Positions 50,874-60,120 of a DNA stretch of 64,000 nucleotides are shown one piece after another. Source of the stretch: Agromyces bracchium. Lineage in GTDB: Bacteria; Actinomycetota; Actinomycetes; Actinomycetales; Microbacteriaceae. Made by a program: the position numbers and the translations under genes. Within the stretch, counting starts at the first letter, position 1; the number at the start of each line of letters is the position of its first letter. Where the stretch lies: contig NZ_WMLB01000031.1 of assembly GCF_009709675.1 (NCBI RefSeq), positions 1 through 64,000 on the forward strand, written 5' to 3'. Under the pieces are notes generated by a model. That model was not told the origin of the DNA and ran no database searches. It saw only the letters and a program-made list of their open reading frames with translations.

Positions 50874-52325
50874 TCACCGGTTCCGCTCGGTGGGGGCGGC
50901 GAGAGCTTCGTCGGTGTTGGTGACGTCGATTTCCCAGTTGGAGCGGATGTGTTGGACGTGGGTTTCGGGGTGGGCGCCGTACTTGAACACGTAGTGGCCG
51001 TCGCGGAGACGGGTGATCTGGTCGGTGGTGTCGGGGTCGAATCCGAAGGTGTCGGTGCACCAGGCGGCGTCTTCAGGTCGCCCTTGCCGGAACACGTAGA
51101 TGCTCTGGGCTTCTTGGATGATGGTGACCCCGGGTGAGTCTCGGGGAACGTCGGTGCCCTTGTGCATGACGAACACGTTCGCGATGCCGAGACCGCGGGA
51201 GAGCTTCTGGTTGGCCTTGATCAGGCGCGCAGATGGGCCACCGATCATGTGCCAGCCCTCTTCGTAGACGACGGTGGTCGCCCAGCCGCGGTCGGCGCGG
51301 AGCCGGCCGAGCATCCACATGTTCCCGATCGCCATCACGACCGGCACCGCGGGCCCGTCGTCGGGGAGTTGGGAGATGTCGAACGAGGTGAGCTTCCCGG
51401 TCAGGTCGACGCTGGCCGAGGTTTCCCCATCGAGCAGGCCGGCGTATTCGTCGAGGAGCCCGTTCAGCGTCCACCGCACCGCGAGGCCCGCATGGTGGAG
51501 CGCGTCCTTCGCGCTCGGTGAAAGGTCCCGGTACTGGTCGTCGTCGATGACGCCCAGGTTCGGGACCACGTCGGCGAGGGTCGGCACCCGACCGTCCTCG
51601 AACTTCGCGAGGGTGCGCCGGAGCGCGGCCCGGAGTGCTTCATGTTCGGCGCCGTCGAGGTGCTGGTCGTCGCGGGCGAGGCGGGCGATGGTGGCGAGGA
51701 GGCGGGCTTGGCCGCGGGTGCCGGTGCCGCGGGCGATGACGGGGTCGAGGAGGTTGAGCCGGGTGCCGGTGCCGTCTGCGGTGAACCTGATGGGTTCGGT
51801 GCCGTACCGGCGGACGACGTTGGAGTATTCGCCTTCGCCGGCTTGGTCCTTCTTGTCGAACACGACCGCCCGCCGGCCGGTGAGGACGAGGGGGCGGAGC
51901 ACGCAGACGGTCTTGACGAAGCTGGATTTGCCGGCGCCGACGTCGCCCATGACGACGGTGTTTGGGCTGGAGACCTCCCGGGGTTGCGCGTTGTACGCGG
52001 TGATCGGGTCGTGGGTGACCGAGGTTCGGGAGAGCACGTCGCGTCCGTTGACGACCCCCTTGGTGCCGGTGGGCGGTCCGATCAGTGCGGTATTGAGGAT
52101 CTCCGCCTGCCGGGTCGATGTCGGCGCACCGACCACGGAGGGCGCGTAGTGCCCGCGCGCGGCGGCGCGGTGGTTGGTGCGGAGGGGTGCGCCAGGTCGT
52201 TCCCACGGGACGAGCTCGGTGGTGTGCGCCGCCTGCTCGGCGGGCGTCGTCTCGGGTGGTGGGGCGAATGCGCGGAGGACGGGGAGGGACCAGATCCGGC
52301 TCGTGGCCGGGGTGGTGTCGGTCAT
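50874..52325 (-). CDS. VirB4/TraC-type conjugation ATPase
   Basis: A 483-residue ATPase. Walker A is GDVGAGKSSFVKTV (about residue 127) and Walker B is VVYEEGWHMIG (about 360), as in VirB4-type motors. It drives assembly or substrate transport in the transfer channel. The N-terminal VirB4 half is short; the upstream SCO6880-family gene likely supplies the missing part. It overlaps that gene by four bases (ATGA, 52322-52325). Confidence 0.87.
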   Translation of the reverse strand: MTDTTPATSRIWSLPVLRAFAPPPETTPAEQAAHTTELVPWERPGAPLRTNHRAAARGHYAPSVVGAPTSTRQAEILNTALIGPPTGTKGVVNGRDVLSRTSVTHDPITAYNAQPREVSSPNTVVMGDVGAGKSSFVKTVCVLRPLVLTGRRAVVFDKKDQAGEGEYSNVVRRYGTEPIRFTADGTGTRLNLLDPVIARGTGTRGQARLLATIARLARDDQHLDGAEHEALRAALRRTLAKFEDGRVPTLADVVPNLGVIDDDQYRDLSPSAKDALHHAGLAVRWTLNGLLDEYAGLLDGETSASVDLTGKLTSFDISQLPDDGPAVPVVMAIGNMWMLGRLRADRGWATTVVYEEGWHMIGGPSARLIKANQKLSRGLGIANVFVMHKGTDVPRDSPGVTIIQEAQSIYVFRQGRPEDAAWCTDTFGFDPDTTDQITRLRDGHYVFKYGAHPETHVQHIRSNWEIDVTNTDEALAAPTERNR

Positions 52326-53968
52326 GTGAGGGCCTCCTTCTCGGTGCGGCCGGCGAGGAGCCGGTAGGCGCGGGCGGACAGTGACCGGTCGGTCGCGGTC
52401 TGGCCGCGGCCGATGGGCCAGGTCGTGCCGGACGCGGCGGCCTGGTAACTGTCCTGCCAGTCGAGGTACTCGATCCCGAGCGCGGTCTGGCAGGCTTCCT
52501 CAAGCTGCCGGGACGCACGGGCGAGTTCGTCGCGGGAGCGTGCCGAGATCGTGACGTACCCGGTCCAGGCGACGCCGTGGTGCCCGGTGCCGGCGCGCAG
52601 GTCGGTGCGGCGGCGGCGGGACGCGGTCATTGCGGTGCTGGTTTCGTCGAGGTCGACGGTGCCGTGCTCGGTCTTGGAGATCGCGTCGGCCTGGTCGCGG
52701 ACGAGGTCGCGGTTCGCGGCCGCTTTCGCTTCCGCGGCGGGTACGAGGTGGAGGTGGAAGCTGACTGTGCGGACGAAGTCGAGGTCGCGGCCGATGAGCA
52801 GCTCCAGCATCCACAGCTGCGTGCGGCCGCCGGTGGAGAGGTTGCGGGCGTCGATGCGGGCGGTGCGGTGCCACCAGGTCACTGGTGCCCCGGTGACGGG
52901 GTCGCGGTCGTCGACGATGTGGGCGGAGAACTCGTCGTGGCTGGGCAGTCCGGTTCGGGAGGGGTGTACGTCGGCGACGTAGTCGAGCGGGCGGGACGGG
53001 TTCTGCTGGTGCAGCATAGCCGCGGTGACCTGCCGTGCTGAGAGCACCTCGACCGCGCCCATGCGCGCGTCGACCAGGCCCCGGTACACGGAGCCGATCT
53101 CGGTGGCCATCAGGTTCCGCCATCCGTCGCGGCCGTCGCCGTGCTTCGCGGCGGCGGCGGTGAACTCCGGGGTGAGTGGCCACTTCACGGTGATGAAGTG
53201 GCGTTGCACCATTGCCCCGTCCCCGGTTCGGCGCAGCACCTCCTCATAGGACGCCCGTGCAGCTGGCGGGGCGGTGGGGTCGAGGTTGTTGAGGACCCAG
53301 AACTCCTGCAGCGCGGTGTCGGCGGGCAGGACTCGGGTGACGGTCTGCACGTCCTCGACCAGCACCGAGGGAACAGCACGGGCCGCGAGGAAGGCGCCCC
53401 AGGCGGTTGCGGCGCGGTTCATCACGGTGCGGGACTCGATGCCGCGGAGTTGCCCGCTGACGGTGAACACGACCGACAGGTACGCCGGTTCCCCGACGGG
53501 TGCGTGCCAGGCGATTCCGGGGATGCCGCGCCCGTACTGCAGCCAGCCCATCCCGTCGGCACCGTCGGGGTTGGCCCGCATCCCGTTCAACGCGCGCCGC
53601 GCCTGCCATTTGGCGTGGCGGCCTTTCGCGTCGCAGGCGGCTTGCTCGAGCTGGTCCCACGCGGCGACGTCGTACGGGACGAACGCGTCGGTGCCGGCCT
53701 GGATCCGGTCCCGCCACCGTCGCCGCTTCTTCCGCCGGCCGAGGATCGTGCCCCGGTGCGTGCGCGCGGTCAGCACCAGCGTCACCACCACCGCGACCAG
53801 GCCGAACAGCAGCGCGGGCCAGCCGATGAAGATGGTGAGCAGCATTGACGCGAGCACGACGACGATCAGTGAGCTGGTGCGGGCCTTCGAGCTCGTGCCG
53901 CCGAAGAAGGACCGGTGCCCGGCCTCCCCGCCGAGATGCCGGACCACGGGCGCCTGTGTTGGGGTCAT
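52322..53968 (-). CDS. SCO6880-family transfer protein (VirB4 N-terminal-like, membrane-anchored)
   Basis: A 548-residue protein typical of actinobacterial conjugative elements. Two membrane helices at about 32-68 (SLIVVVLASMLLTIFIGWPALLFGLVAVVVTLVLT) are followed by a basic segment (RRKKRRRWRDR) and a large soluble region. It probably joins the VirB4-like ATPase to the inner-membrane complex. It overlaps both neighbours by four bases. Confidence 0.85.
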   Translation of the reverse strand: MTPTQAPVVRHLGGEAGHRSFFGGTSSKARTSSLIVVVLASMLLTIFIGWPALLFGLVAVVVTLVLTARTHRGTILGRRKKRRRWRDRIQAGTDAFVPYDVAAWDQLEQAACDAKGRHAKWQARRALNGMRANPDGADGMGWLQYGRGIPGIAWHAPVGEPAYLSVVFTVSGQLRGIESRTVMNRAATAWGAFLAARAVPSVLVEDVQTVTRVLPADTALQEFWVLNNLDPTAPPAARASYEEVLRRTGDGAMVQRHFITVKWPLTPEFTAAAAKHGDGRDGWRNLMATEIGSVYRGLVDARMGAVEVLSARQVTAAMLHQQNPSRPLDYVADVHPSRTGLPSHDEFSAHIVDDRDPVTGAPVTWWHRTARIDARNLSTGGRTQLWMLELLIGRDLDFVRTVSFHLHLVPAAEAKAAANRDLVRDQADAISKTEHGTVDLDETSTAMTASRRRRTDLRAGTGHHGVAWTGYVTISARSRDELARASRQLEEACQTALGIEYLDWQDSYQAAASGTTWPIGRGQTATDRSLSARAYRLLAGRTEKEALT

Positions 53969-55365
53969 GGGCGGCTCCCTCCGATGACGCCGTCTTCCAT
54001 GGGTTCGACGGCCTGCTCGGCGGCGGCGTTGCCGAGCTGCTGCCCCGCCTCCGCGGCCTTCAACCCGGCCGCGGCGATCAGCGTCGGTACCCCGATCGCC
54101 GCCCCAACCCCGGTCGCGGACTCAGCGGCACCGGCCGCGGCGACCGTCTCCGCCGCGCCCGCGGTCGACGCCGCACCCGTTGCCGCGGCGGCTGTGCCGC
54201 CCTCGGCACCTGCGAGGCCCGCCGCACCGGTTGCACCGGCCTCGCCGACGGCGCCGGCCGGTCCTGTCTGGGCGGCGGCGACATCCGACAACCCACCACC
54301 GTCTGCCCCGCCAAGCTCGCTGACCGGGACGTCGGCGGCGGTCGTTTCCGACATGGCGGGCTGCGGGCTCGTGGCAGCATCCACGGGTTGGTCGGCGTAG
54401 CGGTTGGTGGCTTCGGTCATGCTGGCCGGACCGATCTGCTGGCCGTTCAGCGTGGGCCCGTTCGTGCCGCCGACACCGGCGGGCATCGGGATCGGCGCGA
54501 ACTTCAGCAGCATCAGCGGGGCGAGCGCGGCGATGTAGATCGCCAGCAACGACACGATGAACGTCACCAGCGCCTGCAGGGCGTCCTTCTCACCGAGGGT
54601 GGTGACGTTGCTGGCCATCAGCCCGTAGGCGGACCCGAGGAGGAAGAACAGCAGCGGGTGCGCGGCGAGGATCCCCAGCCAGAGGTACCCGATCCGGAAG
54701 CCCGCGTCGCGGCCGTTCGGAGTCGTCACCCACGCGAACACGAGCGGGGCGAGGATCCCGGTGAAATACAACGTGACCAGCTGCACGATCAGCATCAGCA
54801 CGACCAGGAACAACCCGACCACCATGCACAGCATGAGGATGATGCCGATGAACACTCCCCCGGTGATCCCGGCCGGGTCCGCCCGCTCGATCATCACGAC
54901 CAGGGTGTCGACGACCTCGGCGTAGTTGCCCGCGATGCCCCACCCCATTACGGATGTCGACAGGGCGTGGAAGAACTGGACCAGCAGGATGCCGAACATC
55001 GGCCCGAACATCGCGCCGATCATGAACGCGGGCCAGAACAGCACGATCGAATCCAGCAGGTCTCGGCCTGCCATCGTGCCCCGCGCGACCCGGACGAACT
55101 GCGGCAGCAGCAGCACGATCGCGACCAGGATGCCGCCGGCGAACGAGATCGCATACGCGTTGAGGAACCACTCCGCGCTCAGATCCGGCATCGTTGCCGT
55201 CCCCAGCGCGGGTAGCACGTCTTGCGCCAACCCCGACGCGGCATCCTTCAACATCTGGAACGTGTTCCCCGCCGGGTCCTGCCAGAAGTTGATCGTCCCA
55301 CCGATCGTCTCGCCCAGTCCGGTGAGGCTGCAGAGTGGGTTGTCGCACGGGTCGAGCGTGAGCAT
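53965..55365 (-). CDS. VirB6/TrbL-like inner-membrane channel protein
   Basis: A 466-residue protein with seven or eight hydrophobic helices at about 60-330, and a soluble Ala/Gly-rich tail (350-466) of low complexity (AAGAAESATGVGAAIG). VirB6/TrbL proteins form the channel in the inner membrane. Its ATG at 55365 shares one base with the stop of the upstream gene, with GGAGG upstream. The tail length and composition are characteristic of actinobacterial versions. Confidence 0.82.
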   Translation of the reverse strand: MLTLDPCDNPLCSLTGLGETIGGTINFWQDPAGNTFQMLKDAASGLAQDVLPALGTATMPDLSAEWFLNAYAISFAGGILVAIVLLLPQFVRVARGTMAGRDLLDSIVLFWPAFMIGAMFGPMFGILLVQFFHALSTSVMGWGIAGNYAEVVDTLVVMIERADPAGITGGVFIGIILMLCMVVGLFLVVLMLIVQLVTLYFTGILAPLVFAWVTTPNGRDAGFRIGYLWLGILAAHPLLFFLLGSAYGLMASNVTTLGEKDALQALVTFIVSLLAIYIAALAPLMLLKFAPIPMPAGVGGTNGPTLNGQQIGPASMTEATNRYADQPVDAATSPQPAMSETTAADVPVSELGGADGGGLSDVAAAQTGPAGAVGEAGATGAAGLAGAEGGTAAAATGAASTAGAAETVAAAGAAESATGVGAAIGVPTLIAAAGLKAAEAGQQLGNAAAEQAVEPMEDGVIGGSRP

Positions 55366-56042
55366 CAGCAGCCTCCGGTGAAGGGCGTCCCGATCGCGAA
55401 GAGTTCCTCTGTCGTTCGATCGAGACTGGCCTCGTCGAACTGCCATCCGTCGTCTGCCCAAGTAAGGGTGAAGGTCTTGGCCATCCGGAAGGTTGGGTGG
55501 AGCTCACCGTCAATCACGAGACCCGCGCCGACGGTGACCACCGCGTCGACGTCGGAGTACGACTCGAGGTGCCACACGCCGGGCACGGTCGACAGATGAA
55601 AGGGCGTTCCGTCTGGAACGAGGGATCCGGATGTGTTCGGGTCGTCCGCGTAAGCGGAGGCGAGGTCGTACGGCGACGAGCTGGCAACCAGTTGCTGCTC
55701 GAACTGATCGATGTCGTCGACCGAAGGCACCGGATATTGGTGCATCCACCGCAACACCGCCGCCGCAACTTCGACGGCGCCATTGCTGGTGTGAGGTGCC
55801 TGGTCCTGCGCAGCGAGAACCATCGCAGCATCGCGAGAGCCCCCACCGAGGCATCCAGTGGGGTCAGCATCGAACGTCGGCGTGGCGGTCGCGTCGTCGG
55901 ACGTCATGGGCGCGGCGTGGTCGCCGTCGGCGTTCCATCGGTCGGTGATCCAGACGCCGCCGGCGACGGTGAGCGCGATCGCTGCAGCGGCGGCAAGGAT
56001 CCAGGGCACGATCCGTCGAGGTGGGCGAGGTTGTGCGCGCAC
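55365..56042 (-). CDS. Membrane-anchored transfer-operon protein, unknown
   Basis: A 225-residue protein with an N-terminal basic stretch and one helix (WILAAAAAIALTVAGGVWITDRW), then an extracellular region with TFDADPTGCLGGGSRDAAM and a C-terminal TFTLTWADDGWQFDE fold, as seen in VirB8/SCO-type lipoprotein-like partners. GTG at 56042 follows the upstream stop by 8 bp. Its place between the pilin-like and VirB6-like genes makes a structural channel role likely. Confidence 0.65.
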   Translation of the reverse strand: MRAQPRPPRRIVPWILAAAAAIALTVAGGVWITDRWNADGDHAAPMTSDDATATPTFDADPTGCLGGGSRDAAMVLAAQDQAPHTSNGAVEVAAAVLRWMHQYPVPSVDDIDQFEQQLVASSSPYDLASAYADDPNTSGSLVPDGTPFHLSTVPGVWHLESYSDVDAVVTVGAGLVIDGELHPTFRMAKTFTLTWADDGWQFDEASLDRTTEELFAIGTPFTGGC

Positions 56043-56050
56043 GGCCGGTT

Positions 56051-56338
56051 TCAGTTTCCGAAGATGGCGAGGATGGCGCCGACGATGACGGCGACGGCGG
56101 CGAGGAGGCCGAGTCCGAGGCCGGCCCAGAGGGCTTTGGTGCGGGCGTTCTTGTATTCCATGGGGTTGCCGTTGGAGCCGCCGGCTGCGGAGAGCTGGGC
56201 GAGGCTGATGATCAGGAACGCGGCGCACGCGATCAGGGCGAGGCCCCAGAGGCCGGCCATGAGTTTCTGCCAGAGTTCGGTGAACTCGGCGCCGAAGATC
56301 GCGAAGTCGGGGACGATGCCGTCGAGAGGGTTTTGCAT
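56051..56338 (-). CDS. Pilin-like (VirB2/TrbC-type) small membrane protein
   Basis: A 95-residue protein with two hydrophobic helices (LMAGLWGLALIACAAFLIISLAQL and ALWAGLGLGLLAAVAVIVGAILAIFG) joined by a short polar loop (GGSNGNPMEYKNART). This is the VirB2/TrbC pilin pattern, but the signal peptide is not typical. ATG at 56338 has AGGAG upstream. It is 19 bp downstream of the ParA-like gene. Confidence 0.65.
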   Translation of the reverse strand: MQNPLDGIVPDFAIFGAEFTELWQKLMAGLWGLALIACAAFLIISLAQLSAAGGSNGNPMEYKNARTKALWAGLGLGLLAAVAVIVGAILAIFGN

Positions 56339-56357
56339 GCTGGTGCTCCTTGCCTGG

Positions 56358-57677
56358 TTATCGGATGCGGTGCTGCAGGGAGGTGATGGTCTCGGCGGCG
56401 AGCCGGGTGAACGCCCGACGGGTCGCTGGCGCGAGGCGGTCGAGGGTGAGCTGCCCGCGTTCGGCGATGTGCGCGTCATACGGGACCTCGAGCACGACGC
56501 TGACCCGGGCGGTGTCGAGGAGTTCGGTGATGCGGTCAACGACGTGAGGGTGCTCCGGACGTCCGTCCGTCAGGCGGACGATGATCGCCTGATCGGCGAG
56601 CTCAGCGGCGTGGCCGCCGAGGCTGCGCAATTCCTCGAGCATCGCGAGCGCTTCGAGGACCGCGTCGCCGGCGTTCAGCACGGGGACGACGAGGACGTCG
56701 GCGGCGGCGGTGGCGGCGTGGAAGGCGTCGGAGCTGGGTTGGTTTCCGGAGTCCATGACGCGGATCGCGTAGTACTCGTCGATCACCGCGGCGACTCGGC
56801 TGACGGCGTCGCGGGTGAGGCGCTCGCGGCGGCCCGGGGAGCCGATGACAGCTGCGAACGAGGTCTGCGGAGCGGTGTAGCCAGCGAGCTGCCCGGCGGT
56901 GCGGATGGTGTCGATGTCGCGGACGAGTTCGCCGATGCCGCGCGGCGGCGTGCCTTCGGCCCGGAACGCGAGCGCGCCGGGGTCGTCTGCGACTTCGACG
57001 ATCGCGACCGAGCCGCCGCGGATCGCGGCGAGTGTTCCGCCGAGCAGGAGCGAGACGGGGGTCTTCCCGGTGCCGCCCTTGCGGTTGGCGACGAGCACGC
57101 TGACCGCCCTGATCCAGGTCGCCTGCCGGATGGTCTGCTCGTCCCGACGGACCGCATCGGCCTGCTCGCGTTCGGCCTGCTCGGCACGGCCCGGCGCGAC
57201 CCGGATACCGAGCCTGCCGAGCAGCCCGCGCATCCCGGTCGATGCCACGACGGATGCGTGCGGGGCGGTGAGCGAGACGAACTGCTCAACGCTCAGCTCC
57301 GCCGCGGGTGGCGTCGTCGTCAGGGTCGCGTCAACCGTCGGATGCGGGTCGGCTGGCAGCTCGACCTCCGGTTCGGTGTCGTGCTGCTGCCGGGCGATCG
57401 CGCGGATCTCGGCGAGCTCGGCGCCGTGGATGGTGTGCGGGCTCTCGACGTACCCGGCGGCGCGCTGCGCCCCGGCGAACACGCCCGGCGCCGCTGCGTC
57501 CACGGGCGCCGCGGGGGTCGGCGCCTCGGATGGTGTTGATTCGGTCGGCACCTGCGCGTGGGATCGCGGTGCACCGCAGGCGGTGCAGAACTGGGACCCG
57601 AGCTGGTCCGACCCGCACCGCCCGCATGCCTGGGCCGCGTCCTTGACCGCGATAGCGTTGGTTGTCGGCTCGTTCAT
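56358..57677 (-). CDS. ParA/MinD-type ATPase with N-terminal zinc ribbon
   Basis: A 439-residue protein. Residues 18-36 form a zinc ribbon (CGRCGSDQLGSQFCTACG). A Pro/Ala-rich linker follows, then a deviant Walker A VANRKGGTGKTPVSLLL and the MinD-like VAIVEVADDPGALAF and VMDSGNQPSSDAF segments. It probably positions the element or the channel (partition- or ComM-like ATPase in transfer loci). ATG at 57677 has AAGGGGGAA upstream. It is first in the transfer operon. Confidence 0.85.
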   Translation of the reverse strand: MNEPTTNAIAVKDAAQACGRCGSDQLGSQFCTACGAPRSHAQVPTESTPSEAPTPAAPVDAAAPGVFAGAQRAAGYVESPHTIHGAELAEIRAIARQQHDTEPEVELPADPHPTVDATLTTTPPAAELSVEQFVSLTAPHASVVASTGMRGLLGRLGIRVAPGRAEQAEREQADAVRRDEQTIRQATWIRAVSVLVANRKGGTGKTPVSLLLGGTLAAIRGGSVAIVEVADDPGALAFRAEGTPPRGIGELVRDIDTIRTAGQLAGYTAPQTSFAAVIGSPGRRERLTRDAVSRVAAVIDEYYAIRVMDSGNQPSSDAFHAATAAADVLVVPVLNAGDAVLEALAMLEELRSLGGHAAELADQAIIVRLTDGRPEHPHVVDRITELLDTARVSVVLEVPYDAHIAERGQLTLDRLAPATRRAFTRLAAETITSLQHRIR

Positions 57678-57856
57678 CGTTCCCCCTTCACCGCCTCGCG
57701 GCGTGACCCCCGTTTGAGGGTAGTGGATGGTTCGGATGTGATGTCGGGCTGTGGAGAACGACGTGATCGAACCGCCACCATCGTGAGAACAAACCCGCTG
57801 AACCGGGCCGAGAATTCTCCGCCCCGCCGACCGAGCGGCTGGGGCAGAATGTGGGA

Positions 57857-58168
57857 ATGCCGGCCCGTGTCGATCTCGTGGACCTGCCGCCCCGTGCGGC
57901 GGCGGCGCGTGACGCGGTCGCGGGGCATGCACGGGTGGCGGTGCTGCGGTTCCTGTTGGATCATCCGGACTCGACCCGCCCGGCAATCGTGGCCGGCACC
58001 GGGATCAGTTCGGGTGGGGTGCGGTCCGCGCTGGCCGAGCTCGAGCAGCTCGGCTTCGTCGACGCTGATGCAGCGCAGCCCCGGCGCGGGCAGCGGGTCC
58101 GGTACGCCGCGAACCGGCGTGTACTCACCGACGACCTCACCGCGTTCGTCGCATGGATGCTGCACTGA
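57857..58168 (+). CDS. Small winged-helix regulator (ArsR-like)
   Basis: A 103-residue protein with a winged helix (AVLRFLLDHPDSTRPAIVAGTGISSGGVRSALAELEQLGFVDAD) and a short basic tail. It is divergent from the parA-like operon, with 179 bp between, so it may control it. No metal-binding Cys motif is present. ATG at 57857 is chosen over the GTG six bases upstream. Confidence 0.75.
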   Translation: MPARVDLVDLPPRAAAARDAVAGHARVAVLRFLLDHPDSTRPAIVAGTGISSGGVRSALAELEQLGFVDADAAQPRRGQRVRYAANRRVLTDDLTAFVAWMLH

Positions 58169-58190
58169 ATCCGCACGATGCAGCGGGCGA

Positions 58191-58556
58191 TCAGTGGCCG
58201 GCTTCATCGGCCCAGTCCGCGATCAGTTCGGCGAGCTCGTCATCGACGCTGCGCCGGGTCCGTGACTGTATGAGGGTGGGCAGGAATCCGCGGATGGCGG
58301 CCATGCCAGCTTGTGCGGTGGGGTGGGTGCCGAGGCTGACGAGGAGTCGTTGCCGGTCGGTGGTGCGGATCTCGATGAGCGGGTAGTGCTCGGCGTCGAT
58401 GGCCCCGTGCAGGTGGTGACGGCGGGCGAGGTTGTTGCCGAGCATGCCGCGCACGGTGGCGACCTGGTCCAGGTTGACCCAGGTGTCCCGGTTGGACGGC
58501 AGCGGTTCCCCGTCGCCGTTGAGGTCGGTGATCGCGATCCTGATGAAGTTCGCCAT
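58191..58556 (-). CDS. Hypothetical protein
   Basis: A 121-residue soluble protein, MANFIRIAITDLNGDGEPLP at the start and a helical C-terminus (VDDELAELIADWADEAGH). No family recognised. Its 3' end lies 22 bp from the convergent winged-helix gene. A GAGGGGACGAACGGC site precedes the ATG. Confidence 0.6.
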   Translation of the reverse strand: MANFIRIAITDLNGDGEPLPSNRDTWVNLDQVATVRGMLGNNLARRHHLHGAIDAEHYPLIEIRTTDRQRLLVSLGTHPTAQAGMAAIRGFLPTLIQSRTRRSVDDELAELIADWADEAGH

Positions 58557-58674
58557 GCCGTTCGTCCCCTCGCCTCGTGTACAGTCCGTGTGCGGTTCAG
58601 GCTGCCGGGCGGGAACCGGACGACGGGTACGTCGGTGGCGGACTGTGGACGGATCCGCCTCTCAGGGGGAGTGT

Positions 58675-58726
58675 GAGGGGCGCACCCCTCACCGCCCGTG
58701 GGCCGGCCGGGGCCGGTCCCACGGGC
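58675..58726. terminator. Two hairpins after the 239-residue gene
   Basis: GAGGGG/CCCCTC with CGCA loop (58675-58690) and a longer 15-bp stem with one bulge (58694-58726, GCCCGTGGG arm) follow the stop of the minus-strand gene at 58735. Together they probably end its transcript. Confidence 0.6.
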
Positions 58727-58734
58727 GCAGGGGG

Positions 58735-59454
58735 TTAGGTGAAGTCGGGCAGGAGTTGCGGCTTCGGGAAGGTGCCGCCGTGCTCCTCGAGCACGGCGGT
58801 CGCGATCCGCATCGCAGTGTCGAGCGTCATCCCGACGGGGCGAATCTGGGTGCGTTGCGCGCGCCGCAACTGCTGGTGGCGGTGTTGGCGCGCGACACGT
58901 TCGTCCCGGCCGACGATCGTCGCCCAGATCGGGTGTTCGGGCTGGACGGGACCGTAGCCGGGGTGAACGATCGCCCACTGAGTGAACGGGAGGTGCTGGG
59001 CGTGGCGGGCGAGCACCTCCTCCGGGTTTTCGGCCACGCGCGCCGCCCACGCGCGGGCGGCCTGCCTGCGCTGCGCGATCCGCTTCGTGGTGTGCTGGTC
59101 GGCGGCGATCATTGGTGTGGGCATCATCGCGAGCGTGGACGCGTGCACGTACTTGCGGCGGTTCGCGGTGAAGTGCGCCGCGAGCACCGCGCGGCGCTGC
59201 TGCTCGGCCTCACGTTCGGCGGCCTGCCGAGCCTCGCGTTCGGTGCGGGCGGCCTGCACGGGCTTGCACCACGCGACCATCTCCCGCATGGCGGCGAGCA
59301 GGTTGTGATCCAGCACCGCCTCCCGTGCGATGTGTTTGAACTTGTGCACCGGCATCCGTTCCATCCGGTCGAAGAACGCGGCCGCCTCGGCCCGGTTGAT
59401 CTCAACCTGCGAGGCCGCATCGGCCACGGTCCGCGGAGTGGTGTGCTGGCGCAT
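58735..59454 (-). CDS. Hypothetical helical protein of the mobile element
   Basis: A 239-residue protein with a strongly charged helical centre (RTEREARQAAEREAEQQRRAVLAAHF; RIAQRRQAARAWAARVAENPEEVLARHAQHL), likely a coiled coil. No membrane helix or known motif. ATG at 59454 has AAGGAGA upstream. It could be a replication or mobilisation accessory; not recognised. Confidence 0.6.
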   Translation of the reverse strand: MRQHTTPRTVADAASQVEINRAEAAAFFDRMERMPVHKFKHIAREAVLDHNLLAAMREMVAWCKPVQAARTEREARQAAEREAEQQRRAVLAAHFTANRRKYVHASTLAMMPTPMIAADQHTTKRIAQRRQAARAWAARVAENPEEVLARHAQHLPFTQWAIVHPGYGPVQPEHPIWATIVGRDERVARQHRHQQLRRAQRTQIRPVGMTLDTAMRIATAVLEEHGGTFPKPQLLPDFT

Positions 59455-60120
59455 GGTGGGTTCTCCTTCGCATTTGCCTCTCGGGCGATTAGCCCCGGCA
59501 GGCCATGCCTGCCGGACGCCGCCGTGAAGGCGTGCGAAGCAGGAGGCTCCGCGCGAAGCCCCAAGGAAGGCGTGGCGGAAAGAAGTCGCGAAGGAGCGCC
59601 AGCGACGAACGCGTCTTGTTTCCGACACGGCGACGACGGCTCCGCGTGGAGAAGCGCAGCACGCTAGGCGAGCACCGAGAGGTGCCAACAACACCGGCCG
59701 CCCACCGGGCGGCTCCACACAGCGAACACCGCCGGCCGGACACGGCCGACCACCACCTATGAAGTGCTCGGAACCGGGCCCCGAGCACGCCCCGGAGCTG
59801 GGCCGCGGCGCGGCCGAATCGGACGCCGCAGGGCGGCGGACAGGGCGCAGCCGCCGTGGCGGCGGCGCGGGCGCCTGACGGAGCAGGCGCCACTTCAGGA
59901 ACGCAGCGTGGAGCCGCTACCGCGGCGCCGAACCCATGGATTGTTTGGCCATTCCGGCTGGCGATCGTAGCTTGCGGCTACGGCTACGTTCCCAGAATCT
60001 CGGACGCGCCCAAGGGCTTATTCCGCCCGACATTCCGGGCACTTCGCCTTGCCGCTACGCACTCGATCTCTCTGCCGGACGGCAAACAAAATGATCGATC
60101 CGAGAGAGAGCCCCGCGACG
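59455..60120. other. Non-coding, GC-rich stretch with a perfect hairpin (666 bp)
   Basis: A perfect 9-bp stem with CAT loop (CCGGCAGGC..GCCTGCCGG) lies at 59495-59515, followed by GC-rich DNA with further short inverted repeats (about 59770-59850). Open frames here look like shadows. It sits between the coiled-coil gene and the dprA-like gene, so an origin or control region is possible. Confidence 0.4.

Noticed and set aside
49790-57677. Type VII (ESX) secretion locus.
   Set aside because: No WXG100 or EccC genes; the gene set is that of a conjugative channel.
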